A stretch of 64,000 bases of DNA from CAZDWZ01 sp964509425 (GTDB lineage Bacteria; Bdellovibrionota_C; UBA2361; SZUA-149; CAZDWZ01). The DNA is taken from positions 62,001 through 126,000 of the forward strand of contig CAZDWZ010000006.1 of assembly GCA_964509425.1 (NCBI GenBank), in the 5' to 3' direction. Under the pieces are notes generated by a model that worked only from the letters and a program-made list of their open reading frames with translations, had not been told where the DNA came from and searched no databases. The position numbers were made by a program, and so were the translations under genes. Below, piece by piece: positions 27,887 to 36,243 of this stretch; positions within the stretch are counted from its first letter, which is position 1; each line of letters opens with the position of its first letter.

Positions 27887-28285
27887 TTACTTCATAGACG
27901 TGAGAGCATTACCAATTCTCAGGATGACCTTCACCAAAATAAGTATTGCTGCAGCAAAAAACGGAATCGAAAGAGTCTCCGTTATGGGATCGCGATTGGA
28001 AGAAGCCGCGAACACGCTGCAAAACACTGGGAACGCCAACAGATGAAATCCTATCGAAAAAAACACGACGGTGAGTGAGCCCAGAACGAGGCCGAGCAGT
28101 AACACGCACATTAGAAATCCTGGGGCTTCACCGGCAATCCGAGTTAGTCCCAATACCGGATGTGGTTCGAGAACGAAATTCCAAAATGCGAAGACGGCAA
28201 ACATGGCATTTGAAACTCGCACGATTTGCGGAAGTAGTGTTTCGGACTTGAATCGTTCGTATTTTGCTCGAAACTCGGACGGCAC
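27887..28285 (-). CDS. Small membrane protein, unknown function
   Basis: 132 residues with a basic, polar N-terminus (about 1-25) and four hydrophobic segments (near 27-45, 55-70, 70-92 and 103-125). No family is recognised. It lies 21 bp after the M20 peptidase gene on the same strand, so co-transcription is likely. The glycosylase fragment lies just downstream. Confidence 0.6.
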   Translation of the reverse strand: MPSEFRAKYERFKSETLLPQIVRVSNAMFAVFAFWNFVLEPHPVLGLTRIAGEAPGFLMCVLLLGLVLGSLTVVFFSIGFHLLAFPVFCSVFAASSNRDPITETLSIPFFAAAILILVKVILRIGNALTSMK

Positions 28286-28306
28286 GAAAAAGTCTCCGAA
28301 GCAGCG

Positions 28307-29587
28307 CTAACTCTGAAACTCACCGAGCTTCCGAATTATCTGCGAATAGATCTTCGTGACTCTCAAGAGACTCTCCTGATCAAGCCATTCTTCGGGTGTG
28401 TGGCTTCGTCGACCGTGCGGCCCAAGACTGAGTGTCGGGATGCCATACTCCGCGAGTCGGTTCTCGTCCGCCACGCTCCGTCCAATTCCGAACTCGTATT
28501 TCTCTGCGAACTCACCGACGATGCCGGTGACGAACTGAACGACGGGCGAGGAGGGTGGGACAAAATAAGGCCGCGCTGTTGGAGTAGGCCGGGGACGTTC
28601 CGAGACGGTTACTTTTACGTTCTCGTTCAAGATGCCCTGCTCGTAGGAGCGACGAACAATCTCTTCAAGGCGCTGGCGTTCCTCTTCGGCGCTTTCACCT
28701 GGAAGGAGGCTGCGGTCGACGATGAATCTCGCTCGCTCCGGGACCGTGAGAATTCCGCGTCCACCTTCGTGAAGATTGATGAATGCCGAGTTGACGGTCG
28801 AGACCCCTTCAACTTCGAAGACTTTCTTGGCACCCTCGCAGTACTGAATAATTTCAGACTCGAGCTTCACTGCCTCATGAACGGCATTCACGACATGGGG
28901 ATGAATGAACACATCGGCACCGTGACAGGCGTGTCCCTCGATGTCGAAAATAAACTCACTCCGGCCGAGGCGGCCGAGGCCAATCCACTGCATCTCCGCT
29001 CCGTGCGCAGTCTCACCGATTTCCGGCACCAGCGCGAAAGAAACATCCCGAAGAAAATCGCTCTCCGTGAGGCGGATAGCGCCGTACGACCAAAACTCCT
29101 CATCGACGACAAAGGCGATTTTGATCTTCCAACCTGGAGGAGGATCTTCCCAGCCGCACGCGAGAATCGTTGCGATTCCCGCCTTCATGTCATTCACGCC
29201 AAGTGCGGTGAGGCGTTTTCTTCCTTCTTCCTCGTAGGAGCTCAAGCGAAATGGATTTGATTTCCACCCGGATTTGACCTCGACGGTATCGGTATGCGCG
29301 GCAAGGAGGAGCGACTTATCGCCGGTACCCTTCTCCGCAAGTATGTTGAATCTTTCCGGTACTTCGAGACGCCGACCCTTCACTTCGGCAACATGATGTT
29401 GCTGAACCATTTGACGAGTGGTCTTGAAGCCCTGTCCTTTGAGATATCCCTCGAGAGTGACGTTTATCTCGGCCTCATTGCCGATGCCGATTTCACCGTC
29501 CGGACCTGGAATGGTCTGAAACGGGTTACTGGAATCAATTGAAACCAGGTGCTCAAGGAGCGCTATGACATCAAGACGTTCAGGCAT
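28307..29587 (-). CDS. M20-family metallopeptidase / deacylase
   Basis: 426 residues of the ArgE/DapE/CPG2 family of di-zinc hydrolases, which cleave peptide or N-acyl amide bonds. Motifs: LLLAAHTDTVEV (first zinc His and catalytic Asp), GVNDMKAGIA (bridging Asp), VVDEEFWSYGA (catalytic Glu pair), a lid region with EGHACHGADV, and a terminal GRRSHTPEEW providing the last zinc His. No signal peptide, so cytoplasmic. The ribosome site GAGGAAG before the ATG at 29587 is formed partly by the end of the adjoining palindromic repeat. The exact substrate cannot be told. Confidence 0.9.
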   Translation of the reverse strand: MPERLDVIALLEHLVSIDSSNPFQTIPGPDGEIGIGNEAEINVTLEGYLKGQGFKTTRQMVQQHHVAEVKGRRLEVPERFNILAEKGTGDKSLLLAAHTDTVEVKSGWKSNPFRLSSYEEEGRKRLTALGVNDMKAGIATILACGWEDPPPGWKIKIAFVVDEEFWSYGAIRLTESDFLRDVSFALVPEIGETAHGAEMQWIGLGRLGRSEFIFDIEGHACHGADVFIHPHVVNAVHEAVKLESEIIQYCEGAKKVFEVEGVSTVNSAFINLHEGGRGILTVPERARFIVDRSLLPGESAEEERQRLEEIVRRSYEQGILNENVKVTVSERPRPTPTARPYFVPPSSPVVQFVTGIVGEFAEKYEFGIGRSVADENRLAEYGIPTLSLGPHGRRSHTPEEWLDQESLLRVTKIYSQIIRKLGEFQS

Positions 29588-29598
29588 GAATATTCTTC

Positions 29599-29703
29599 CT
29601 CTGTGCCTCTGTGTCTCTGTGGTTCAATAGGGTGGCAAATCACCGCGTCGCTACGACCGGGTCAGCAAAGCCTGTTTAACCACAGAGACACAGAGGCACA
29701 GAG
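29599..29703. repeat. REP/MITE-like palindrome, copy 1
   Basis: Arms of about 29 bases (CTCTGTGCCTCTGTGTCTCT followed by GTGGTTCAA, and the inverse near 29675-29703) flank a 47-bp centre. The right arm abuts the tadB stop codon at 29704, and the left arm supplies part of the ribosome site of the peptidase gene. The same arm sequence occurs at 36118-36223, and a shorter relative at 54354-54412. Confidence 0.9.
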
Positions 29704-30561
29704 TTATACATCGATATCCATCAATTTTCTAATCCAGAGCTGCGCCAGAATGACCATGACGCAGACGAGGGTAAACGCCCAGATACCGAGCGTGTACGAA
29801 AACAGGGTAACCACGTGGTCTCTATCGATAATATAGAGGATGATGCACAGCGCGAACGGCATCAGACCCAAGATGAGTCCCTGGAATCTTCCTTGAGCCG
29901 TAACGGCGTTCAATTTTCCTTCGATGATCGCCCGTTCGCGGATGGCCTGTGCGATATTTCCGAAGATCTGCGTGAGGTCTCCACCGCATCGCTTGGTAAT
30001 CGCCACGCCGCTCGCGAGGATTCCGACGATGGTGGAATCAAGTCGCTTTGACATGTTCTCGAGAGCATCGGTGAATTCTATCCCGAGACGGCTCTCGGCA
30101 AGAACCAGCGCAAACTCTTGTGAGATCGGAGGAGGAAACTCACGAACCAACAGCTCCGTTGCCTGAGGAAGAGTGAGTCCTGAACGCAGGCTGTTTCCGA
30201 GAAGCTCGAGCCCTTCCACGAGTTGAAGTTCAATCGTGTGAACGCGCTCTCGCCGGAGCCGGGCGAAATACACGGACGGAATTGCGTATCCGCCAGCGCC
30301 GAAAAGCGTGCCGATGACGATTCCCCCGATGGTGAAGCCGACGACAAAGCAAACTCCGACGAGCAACATCTTGATGACGAAAAGAGTCTCCGGCGAGACG
30401 CCGAGATATAGCTCTCCCAGGTTCGCGTTCCCGGTCCGGAGCTGCTGATCACGGAAGTCCTGTGCGACGTCCATGTAGTTGTTGATGAGGATGTAGACCA
30501 CCCATACCGTGACCGCCGCAAGCATGATGCTGCTCAGCAGATCGATGTACCCAACGTTCAT
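29704..30561 (-). CDS. tadB: Tad secretion inner-membrane protein TadB
   Basis: 285 residues, T2SF family, paired with TadC as the inner-membrane platform for pilin extrusion. It has helix 1 (about 8-27), a cytoplasmic stretch, a helix pair (63-100) with glycines, then the cytoplasmic domain (QLVEGLELLGNSLRSGLTLP, then EFPPPISQEFALVLAESRLG and GGDLTQIFGNIAQAIRER), and two C-terminal helices near 230-275. It is last in the minus-strand block after FHA-cpaF (45-bp gap). The stop codon abuts a REP-like palindrome. Confidence 0.92.
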   Translation of the reverse strand: MNVGYIDLLSSIMLAAVTVWVVYILINNYMDVAQDFRDQQLRTGNANLGELYLGVSPETLFVIKMLLVGVCFVVGFTIGGIVIGTLFGAGGYAIPSVYFARLRRERVHTIELQLVEGLELLGNSLRSGLTLPQATELLVREFPPPISQEFALVLAESRLGIEFTDALENMSKRLDSTIVGILASGVAITKRCGGDLTQIFGNIAQAIRERAIIEGKLNAVTAQGRFQGLILGLMPFALCIILYIIDRDHVVTLFSYTLGIWAFTLVCVMVILAQLWIRKLMDIDV

Positions 30562-30606
30562 ATTCTCTCCGGCACCTTCTTCAGTTTTTCCCTTCGAGTC
30601 GGCCGC

Positions 30607-32301
30607 TTATCCGGGCGAAAAGACGCTCGCATCGACCGGCAATCCGCGCTGCTGGAGCTGGCGGAAAAATTTCGGGATATATCCCGTCGCCTGATGCGTC
30701 CCTCTAATCTTCCCGTTTTCGTCATACCCGTCTTGCTTGAACACGAAGACATCCTGCAACTGCACGACACCTTCATCAGGATCGAGTCCGATGACCTCGG
30801 TAATCGCCGTCACCTTTCTTGTTCCGCAACTAAACCGGGTTTGCTGAACAATCATGTGGACCGCGCTCGCAATCTGCTCACGAATGGCGCGAACCGGGAG
30901 ATCCATCCCGGCCATGAGGACCATGGTCTCGAGACGGCGGATCATGTCGGCCGGCGAGTTCGCGTGTCCCGTCGTCATAGAACCATCGTGACCCGTGTTC
31001 ATTGCTTGCAACATATCGAGCGCTTCCCCACCCCGGCACTCTCCGACGATGATTCGATCGGGACGCATCCGAAGGGAGTTTCTCACGAGATCCCGAATGG
31101 TAATTGCTCCCTTTCCTTCGAGATTCGGTGGTCGAGTTTCGAATGAAACCAAGTGATCTTGGGGGAGCTTCAACTCGGCGGCGTCCTCAACCGTGATTAT
31201 TCGCCCCTCGGGAATAAACGCCGCTATGACGTTTAAGAGAGTCGTCTTTCCGGATCCGGTTCCTCCGGAGATCACGACGTTGAGCCGATTCTCTACGGCA
31301 AGCTCCAAGAAGTCAGACATCCCTCGCGAGAACGATCCGAACCTCACCAAATCGGAAGCCAGGAGCGGCACCTTCGAAAACTTCCGAATGGTGATACACG
31401 GTCCCTGCAGCGCGAGCGGCCTGATAACCGCATTCACCCGCGACCCGTCCTTCAATCGGGCATCGACAATAGGCGAGCTCTCATCGATCCGGCGCCCGAT
31501 GGGAGCGATAATTCTTTCAATCGCTCCGAGAACCGCTTGTTCGCTTGAAAATCGATGCTCGGTAAGACCGAGCTTTCCTCTCCGCTCCGCGTATATCTGG
31601 CGATAGCTGTTCACCATGATTTCCGAGACCGTCTCGTCGGCGAGGAGCTCTTCGAGAGGCCCGAGCCCGAGCGCTTCGTCGAGCACTTCCTTGATCAGTT
31701 TCTCGCGATTTAACCCCGGCGGCATTTGCCAGCGGAGATCGATGAGAATCTGCTCCACCGTCTTCTCTGCGCGGGATCGGAGATCCGATTCGGTGAGCTG
31801 CGCAATGTCCTTCCGGCGGAGATCAAGCCGCTCAATCAAGTTCTCGTGAATGAGGCGCTTTATACGAATTTCTTGATCGTAGACTTTTTCTTTATCAGAG
31901 GGTGAGAGCACGGTGTCCGAGCGAACTTTTTCGGCCGGTTGCGCGCCGCTCTGGATGCTCGGCTGAGCATCGGCCGCAGCGGAATACACTTGAACAAGAT
32001 AACTCTGCGCAAACAGCACGCGCTGACCTTCCTGAAGCTTCACCGACACCTGGGGCGGCACACGAATATTATCTACATACGTGCCGTTTGAGCTCCCAAG
32101 ATCCAAAACCGAGAGTCCCGCATCAACACCCGTCGCCGAATACCTCAGCTTCGCGTGCTTCGACGAGATATCCCCTGAAGCGAGGACAAGATCGTTTCCC
32201 GCGGCCCGGCCAACCGTCACTTCCCCTTTTTCAAAGATCTGGGTCTCCCCAGGGGGCATCTTATCGCTTGGGTCGGCCGGGAAAATTTGAACTCGAATCA
32301 T
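30607..32301 (-). CDS. cpaF: CpaF/TadA-type secretion ATPase with N-terminal FHA domain (second copy)
   Basis: 564 residues. The FHA domain (about 1-112) keeps GR, SSKH and SSNGT. After a short linker comes the CpaF N-terminal helical region, then the ATPase: Walker A GGTGSGKTTLLN, ITVEDAAELKLPQ, LRMRPDRIIVGECRGGEALD and NTGHDGSMTTGHANS. The C-terminus has a PDEGVVQLQDVFVF strand segment typical of the family. It is the motor most likely to serve the pilins of this block; the paralogue at 6116-7960 has a much longer linker. ATGA overlap with cpaB (32298-32301) implies translational coupling. Confidence 0.95.
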   Translation of the reverse strand: MIRVQIFPADPSDKMPPGETQIFEKGEVTVGRAAGNDLVLASGDISSKHAKLRYSATGVDAGLSVLDLGSSNGTYVDNIRVPPQVSVKLQEGQRVLFAQSYLVQVYSAAADAQPSIQSGAQPAEKVRSDTVLSPSDKEKVYDQEIRIKRLIHENLIERLDLRRKDIAQLTESDLRSRAEKTVEQILIDLRWQMPPGLNREKLIKEVLDEALGLGPLEELLADETVSEIMVNSYRQIYAERRGKLGLTEHRFSSEQAVLGAIERIIAPIGRRIDESSPIVDARLKDGSRVNAVIRPLALQGPCITIRKFSKVPLLASDLVRFGSFSRGMSDFLELAVENRLNVVISGGTGSGKTTLLNVIAAFIPEGRIITVEDAAELKLPQDHLVSFETRPPNLEGKGAITIRDLVRNSLRMRPDRIIVGECRGGEALDMLQAMNTGHDGSMTTGHANSPADMIRRLETMVLMAGMDLPVRAIREQIASAVHMIVQQTRFSCGTRKVTAITEVIGLDPDEGVVQLQDVFVFKQDGYDENGKIRGTHQATGYIPKFFRQLQQRGLPVDASVFSPG

Positions 32302-33182
32302 TTGTCTTTATCCGTCTTCACACCCAGAGCTTGGAGCTGTCGCTTTTGTTGATCGAGAGCGAGACGAGCTTGATCGCGGAGCTGCTCCATTTGTTGAGGC
32401 GGAACTTCAAACTTCTGCCGCTCTTCCTTCAGCATCGTCTCTACCATCGCGCGATCCGCCGGTGAGAGGACGTCTTGAATGCCGGTGATCGCAGGGATTT
32501 CGACGGCCTTGGAATCGCGGAGACTTCGGAGAAGGAGCTGAATAGATCCGGCTTGACGGGCGTAGGTCAGGCGCATCGCATCCTGTGCCGTAACTTTCAA
32601 GGTGATCGAACTGTACTTCGCCGTCCGTCCCTTCTCGCCCATTTCCTGCTGTGCAGCGGAATATCCGCCGGTCGAAATGATCGGAACGTTTTGCAGCAAC
32701 ACCGTCGTCAGCTTTTGCTTCAAGAACGGCATCGAGAAGGAGTAGAGGATATCGATCCGGTCTCCGGCAACGAGTGACCGGGCGAAAGACGTTGTGTCAT
32801 CCACCGGGATCGTGATCGCCCGGAAATCTTCTCCTTCAAGCTGCTGAGAGAGGGTCCGTCCGACGCTTCCATGAGTCGCAAACGAGGTTTCCAAGATATA
32901 GTCGCCGTTTAGAACGTCAACGGCGAGTTCTTGGCCAAGAAACTGATCTTTTGCCGCCCAATCAATTTTTGCGCGCGGCACGAATTCCTCGGGGACCTTC
33001 GCGGAGTCAATAAGACCAACACTAAGTGTGGTCCCCGCACGAATCGCCTTTTTCGCACGAACGACCGTGGCATATTTCTTGTTTTGAAACTGCCCGATCC
33101 GACTGTTGATATACATCTGATTGCCGAGGAGCGCGATTGCTCCCACTACGAGCGCTATCAGGAGCTGCTTTTTCTTGCTCAC
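32298..33182 (-). CDS. cpaB: Flp pilus assembly protein CpaB/RcpC
   Basis: 294 residues. An N-terminal membrane anchor (LLIALVVGAIALLGNQMYI) is followed by an SAF-type beta domain starting at VVRAKKAIRAGTTLSVGLID and the RcpC/CpaB core with QQLEGEDFRAITIPVDDTTS and LVAGDRIDILYSF. The last 60 residues are helical and Gln-rich. CpaB normally sits at the periplasmic face with the secretin. No secretin gene follows here. The start is GTG at 33182 with GAGGAG eight bases upstream. Confidence 0.92.
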   Translation of the reverse strand: MSKKKQLLIALVVGAIALLGNQMYINSRIGQFQNKKYATVVRAKKAIRAGTTLSVGLIDSAKVPEEFVPRAKIDWAAKDQFLGQELAVDVLNGDYILETSFATHGSVGRTLSQQLEGEDFRAITIPVDDTTSFARSLVAGDRIDILYSFSMPFLKQKLTTVLLQNVPIISTGGYSAAQQEMGEKGRTAKYSSITLKVTAQDAMRLTYARQAGSIQLLLRSLRDSKAVEIPAITGIQDVLSPADRAMVETMLKEERQKFEVPPQQMEQLRDQARLALDQQKRQLQALGVKTDKDK

Positions 33183-33206
33183 GATATTTTCTCCTCTTTC
33201 GTTCTT

Positions 33207-33383
33207 CTAGGGAATCGGTCGAGACAAACAATAATAAAAAGGCCGCACGTATCCCTGAACTGCAATTGGGAGCAGACGTGCGAACGGAATACAGATACAG
33301 GCCACCAAAAGTACGAGAATGATATACTCCGTCATCCCCTGCCCCTTTTCGTTTCTCAAAGGCGATTTCTTACGATCACGCAT
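33207..33383 (-). CDS. Short Flp-family prepilin
   Basis: A 58-residue frame. The sequence is a basic leader (MRDRKKSPLRNEKG), the prepilin-peptidase motif G^QGMTEY with Glu at +5 and Tyr at +6, a hydrophobic helix (IILVLLVACICIPFARLL) and a short tail. This is the Flp/type IVb pilin pattern and the same motif as the pilins at 39588 and 38173. It lies between cpaB (24-bp gap) and the 33400 gene, all on one strand. Two cysteines within the helix and an early Pro are unusual for a main pilin, so a minor or initiating subunit is more likely. Confidence 0.8.
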   Translation of the reverse strand: MRDRKKSPLRNEKGQGMTEYIILVLLVACICIPFARLLPIAVQGYVRPFYYCLSRPIP

Positions 33384-33399
33384 AATTCAAAGACTCTTC

Positions 33400-34248
33400 C
33401 TAAAACACTCCTCTCGGAATATCCATCTTGGGTCCGCGAAAGACGGCAACAACTGTCTCCTCTTCGCCCTTCGGCGTAAACAGAAGGACGACCTCTTCTC
33501 CGCTTCGACGAAAGATTAAATGGCCGGTAGCGTAGAGCCCCGACTTCGTACCACCGCCGTTCGACTCGGCCCATCCGGCAGCGGGAAGCTCCCGGCGGTA
33601 GTAATCCAAATTCTCTTCAAGCGAGCCGGGATTTGAATACACGCTCGAGTAACTTTCTCCCCCACCTTCATCAGCACGAAATACGGCACCACCCCGTCCA
33701 CCCGGAATTACCGGCACCTCCGGAACGATGGAAATCCCCGTGCCCACCTTCTCGTCTTCAAGCAGCGATAACATTCCCTGTACAGGAAGTGCGGAAGCTC
33801 CAGCTGCGCTTCTCAGCTCCTTCGGCAGCGTCCAGGCCGAGACGGAGATTTTCCGGCGTGAGACAGGATCGAATCCGATGAGGACACCACGGTTCTCGCC
33901 GGTCTTTGCAGCCATCTTGAAGCCGGAAGTTTCCCAAAACTGCTTCTGCTCGCGGAGAAGACGGTCAGGTGGGATCGTCGTCGAGAAGGAGACGATGGTT
34001 GCGGGTCTGTCGTTCACCGCTGCATTTTTCCCGAGCCTCGTGACAGTCACTTCCTTCGGGAGCCCCAATTCCCCGAGCAGCAACGTCTCCTCCGCTTCAT
34101 CGAGAAGCGAATCTGAAAACATCGGCCGTGCATGGGCCAAGTTGCGAGAGCGCTTCAATCCCACGGAGAGACCGTAGGCGAATGAAAGAACGACGACCGA
34201 GGTGCCGACTAACAGAAGAAAGCTCTTTTGAGATTTGACGCCTTCCAT
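33400..34248 (-). CDS. Tad-block membrane-anchored protein, unknown function
   Basis: 282 residues. A single N-terminal membrane helix (about 10-30, FLLLVGTSVVVLSFAYGLSV) anchors a periplasmic part with two similar segments: VSFSTTIPPDRLLREQKQFW near 87-106 and SVYSNPGSLEENLDYYRREL near 210-229. Both look like halves of a strand-helix fold that measures a peptide or polymer. The ATG at 34248 follows the stop of the TadE-like gene without a gap. No Tad family is recognised; the position among pilin genes suggests an assembly factor. Confidence 0.7.
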   Translation of the reverse strand: MEGVKSQKSFLLLVGTSVVVLSFAYGLSVGLKRSRNLAHARPMFSDSLLDEAEETLLLGELGLPKEVTVTRLGKNAAVNDRPATIVSFSTTIPPDRLLREQKQFWETSGFKMAAKTGENRGVLIGFDPVSRRKISVSAWTLPKELRSAAGASALPVQGMLSLLEDEKVGTGISIVPEVPVIPGGRGGAVFRADEGGGESYSSVYSNPGSLEENLDYYRRELPAAGWAESNGGGTKSGLYATGHLIFRRSGEEVVLLFTPKGEEETVVAVFRGPKMDIPRGVF

Positions 34249-36231
34249 CTAGTTGAATTCCGGATTCGGCTCTGGGTTAAATTCTTCCTGCTCGTCGATA
34301 TAATCTTGAAACTCGCGATCCGAGCCCATGAGCTTGTCCGGATCGCTCATGCTGTTTCCCGTCATTTCTTCTGAACCCACGTAGGCGTCGGGACGGACTG
34401 CCGGCCACTTCGGCACCGTCGGGATGATTGCTCCTATTCCCGGAAGATCAGCCAGCATGTCGAGAATCTTAAAAATCGGATTATCAACGAGAACAAAGCT
34501 CTTCACGAAGCCAAGAACACTTCCGAGCGGCTCGAGCGCATTAAGCACCGGAGCGAGGGCTCCGAGTCCAGGAAGCGCGGTGATCGGCTCGAGGAACGTG
34601 ACGATATTCGACGGGAAAAGCCAGAGTCCGGATACGCGGCGGCGCAGGACACCCTCCTCCGTATTGTCGTCGATTTCATCCGTCTCGGTTCCCTTCTGTC
34701 GATAGTCACCGTTTGAAGAAATCCGTCTGGTGATGTGCCAGGGTTGAGCGATGATGTAGTTGTTGGAAGTAAGCTGGACGTTATTGATTCCAGCGAATCT
34801 TCTTGTTGCTGCCGGAAAAAGCCCGCCGGAGGCTTTATAATTGATCTTCACCTTTTTGTTTGAGTTCTCAACGAATCGATCGATGAGACTGCTGTCTTCG
34901 AAAAATGCGTTCTTCATAGCCGCATCTTGAAATGCAGGACCTGCCGCACCGAACGTAGGCGGCACCGGAAGGTAGAGCGGAGAGAGGAAAAACGCGACGC
35001 CTCCCGGAATCACCTCGTCCGCGTCTACGTGGAGAATATCCACGATGAAATTGTTCTCCGTCTCGAGCAGTGCATCGGAATCGGTTCCGGTCTGGTGGGA
35101 TGGTAAAGAGAGAGGAGCCGCTGCTGCGATCACCGCACCGACCGCAACCGTCGAGCCGATATACCGCGCGTCGGTAAGGAGTCTGGTCGTCGCTGAGTCG
35201 ATGAGCGCCAGATCCGCTTGAGCCGCATTTGCAACAATCAAAGCTGGTGACAGCGCTCTCGCTCCGGAAACGAGGGTATCGAAAAAGGAATAAAATTGAT
35301 TCGCAATAGCGGTGCGAATCGTCCCGTCCATCGCTTCATGCGGAGCGTCGCCCCACTGGATACGATCTCCGAAGTCTTGAAAAAACTCCTTAAAATCGAG
35401 ATTCTCACCAAGATGCATTCCGAATTCGGTGTTCGCTTTTTTCGCGCAATCTCGCTCCGCAAACTGCGAAGCAAGCGCGGCATCTCCGCCTTCTCGGAAA
35501 TGCCTGACCATCGCCGAACAAAACTTCGGGCCGAACCCCTCCCTCTCGAGGACATTCTCGAAGCCTCGGCCGATTTTTTCCTGATACACGGTCGGGCGAG
35601 GTCTCGAATCGGAATACCCTTCTTCTCTCTCCTGGATGCTGTCGGCGTCGATGTCTGTCCGCCCGCCGTCATCTTGTCGAGCCGATGCAGTCCCTACCCA
35701 AGAGAACATTTCACTGGGACTGGTCCGCGCGAGAAGGATGGAGTGTGAGTCTTCTCGTTCACGAATCGGAGCATTTAACCCAAGCTCTTCCTCGGGGGAG
35801 CTGAACAACCAGGCAATGAGCTCTGACGGCGTCCCGTCATCTTCCGTCGTTCTCGTGTGTTCGCGGGCAGTCACAATTCCGGGACGTCCGATGTCTGTGC
35901 CCGACTCGAGAAGTGAAGCGGGATCGATGGAGTTATCGGTGTAGAATTCTTCCGCCGACCACACCTTCTCGAATGCCAGAAAACGCGACTCCTGCTGTGC
36001 CCAAAACTGGAATGTCAGCAGGCGGGTTATCGCAAGCATACCCGCGCAGCAACCCATCACGATGATGAGAATGAAGACGAATTCCACCATCGCCTGCCCA
36101 TTCTCTCTGTGCTGATTCTCTGTGTCTCTGTGCCTCTGTGGTTCAATTAGATGGTGATATCCAGGTTCGTTACGACCTGGCTCGCGACGCCTATTTGAAC
36201 CACAGAGACACAGAGGCACAGAGAAGATCAT
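34249..36231 (-). CDS. TadE-like prepilin with large ectodomain; leader encoded by a REP-like repeat
   Basis: 660 residues from the ATG at 36231. The prepilin motif G^QAMVEF (Met at 50 of the frame) and the following helix FVFILIIVMGCCAGMLAITR are TadE-type. The 610-residue C-terminal part is far larger than classic TadE (about 150-200 residues); it is polar at first, then has Ala-rich segments near 330-370 (VAVGAVIAAAAPLSL). Residues 1-45 or so are translated from the palindrome at 36118-36223, so the leader is new sequence. An alternative ATG at 36239 leads at once to a stop. No other ATG lies between the leader and the motif. Either this long leader is used or a non-ATG start is. Confidence 0.75.
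   Translation of the reverse strand: MIFSVPLCLCGSNRRREPGRNEPGYHHLIEPQRHRDTENQHRENGQAMVEFVFILIIVMGCCAGMLAITRLLTFQFWAQQESRFLAFEKVWSAEEFYTDNSIDPASLLESGTDIGRPGIVTAREHTRTTEDDGTPSELIAWLFSSPEEELGLNAPIREREDSHSILLARTSPSEMFSWVGTASARQDDGGRTDIDADSIQEREEGYSDSRPRPTVYQEKIGRGFENVLEREGFGPKFCSAMVRHFREGGDAALASQFAERDCAKKANTEFGMHLGENLDFKEFFQDFGDRIQWGDAPHEAMDGTIRTAIANQFYSFFDTLVSGARALSPALIVANAAQADLALIDSATTRLLTDARYIGSTVAVGAVIAAAAPLSLPSHQTGTDSDALLETENNFIVDILHVDADEVIPGGVAFFLSPLYLPVPPTFGAAGPAFQDAAMKNAFFEDSSLIDRFVENSNKKVKINYKASGGLFPAATRRFAGINNVQLTSNNYIIAQPWHITRRISSNGDYRQKGTETDEIDDNTEEGVLRRRVSGLWLFPSNIVTFLEPITALPGLGALAPVLNALEPLGSVLGFVKSFVLVDNPIFKILDMLADLPGIGAIIPTVPKWPAVRPDAYVGSEEMTGNSMSDPDKLMGSDREFQDYIDEQEEFNPEPNPEFN
36118..36223. 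repeat. REP/MITE-like palindrome, copy 2, inside the 5' end of the TadE-like gene
   Basis: The left arm (36118-36147, GTCTCTGTGCCTCTGTGGTT core) and right arm (36195-36223, AACCACAGAGACACAGAGGC core) are inverted copies around a centre of about 47 bp. A further partial arm is at 36101-36115. It lies 20 bp after the TadG-like stop and runs into the TadE-like coding region, contributing its N-terminal codons. Confidence 0.9.
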
Positions 36232-36243
36232 TTTTTCATCGCC

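Noticed and set aside
29599..36223. Insertion sequence or transposon ends
   Set aside because: The palindromes have no transposase, no target duplications were seen and the centres differ; REP/MITE-like is a better description.
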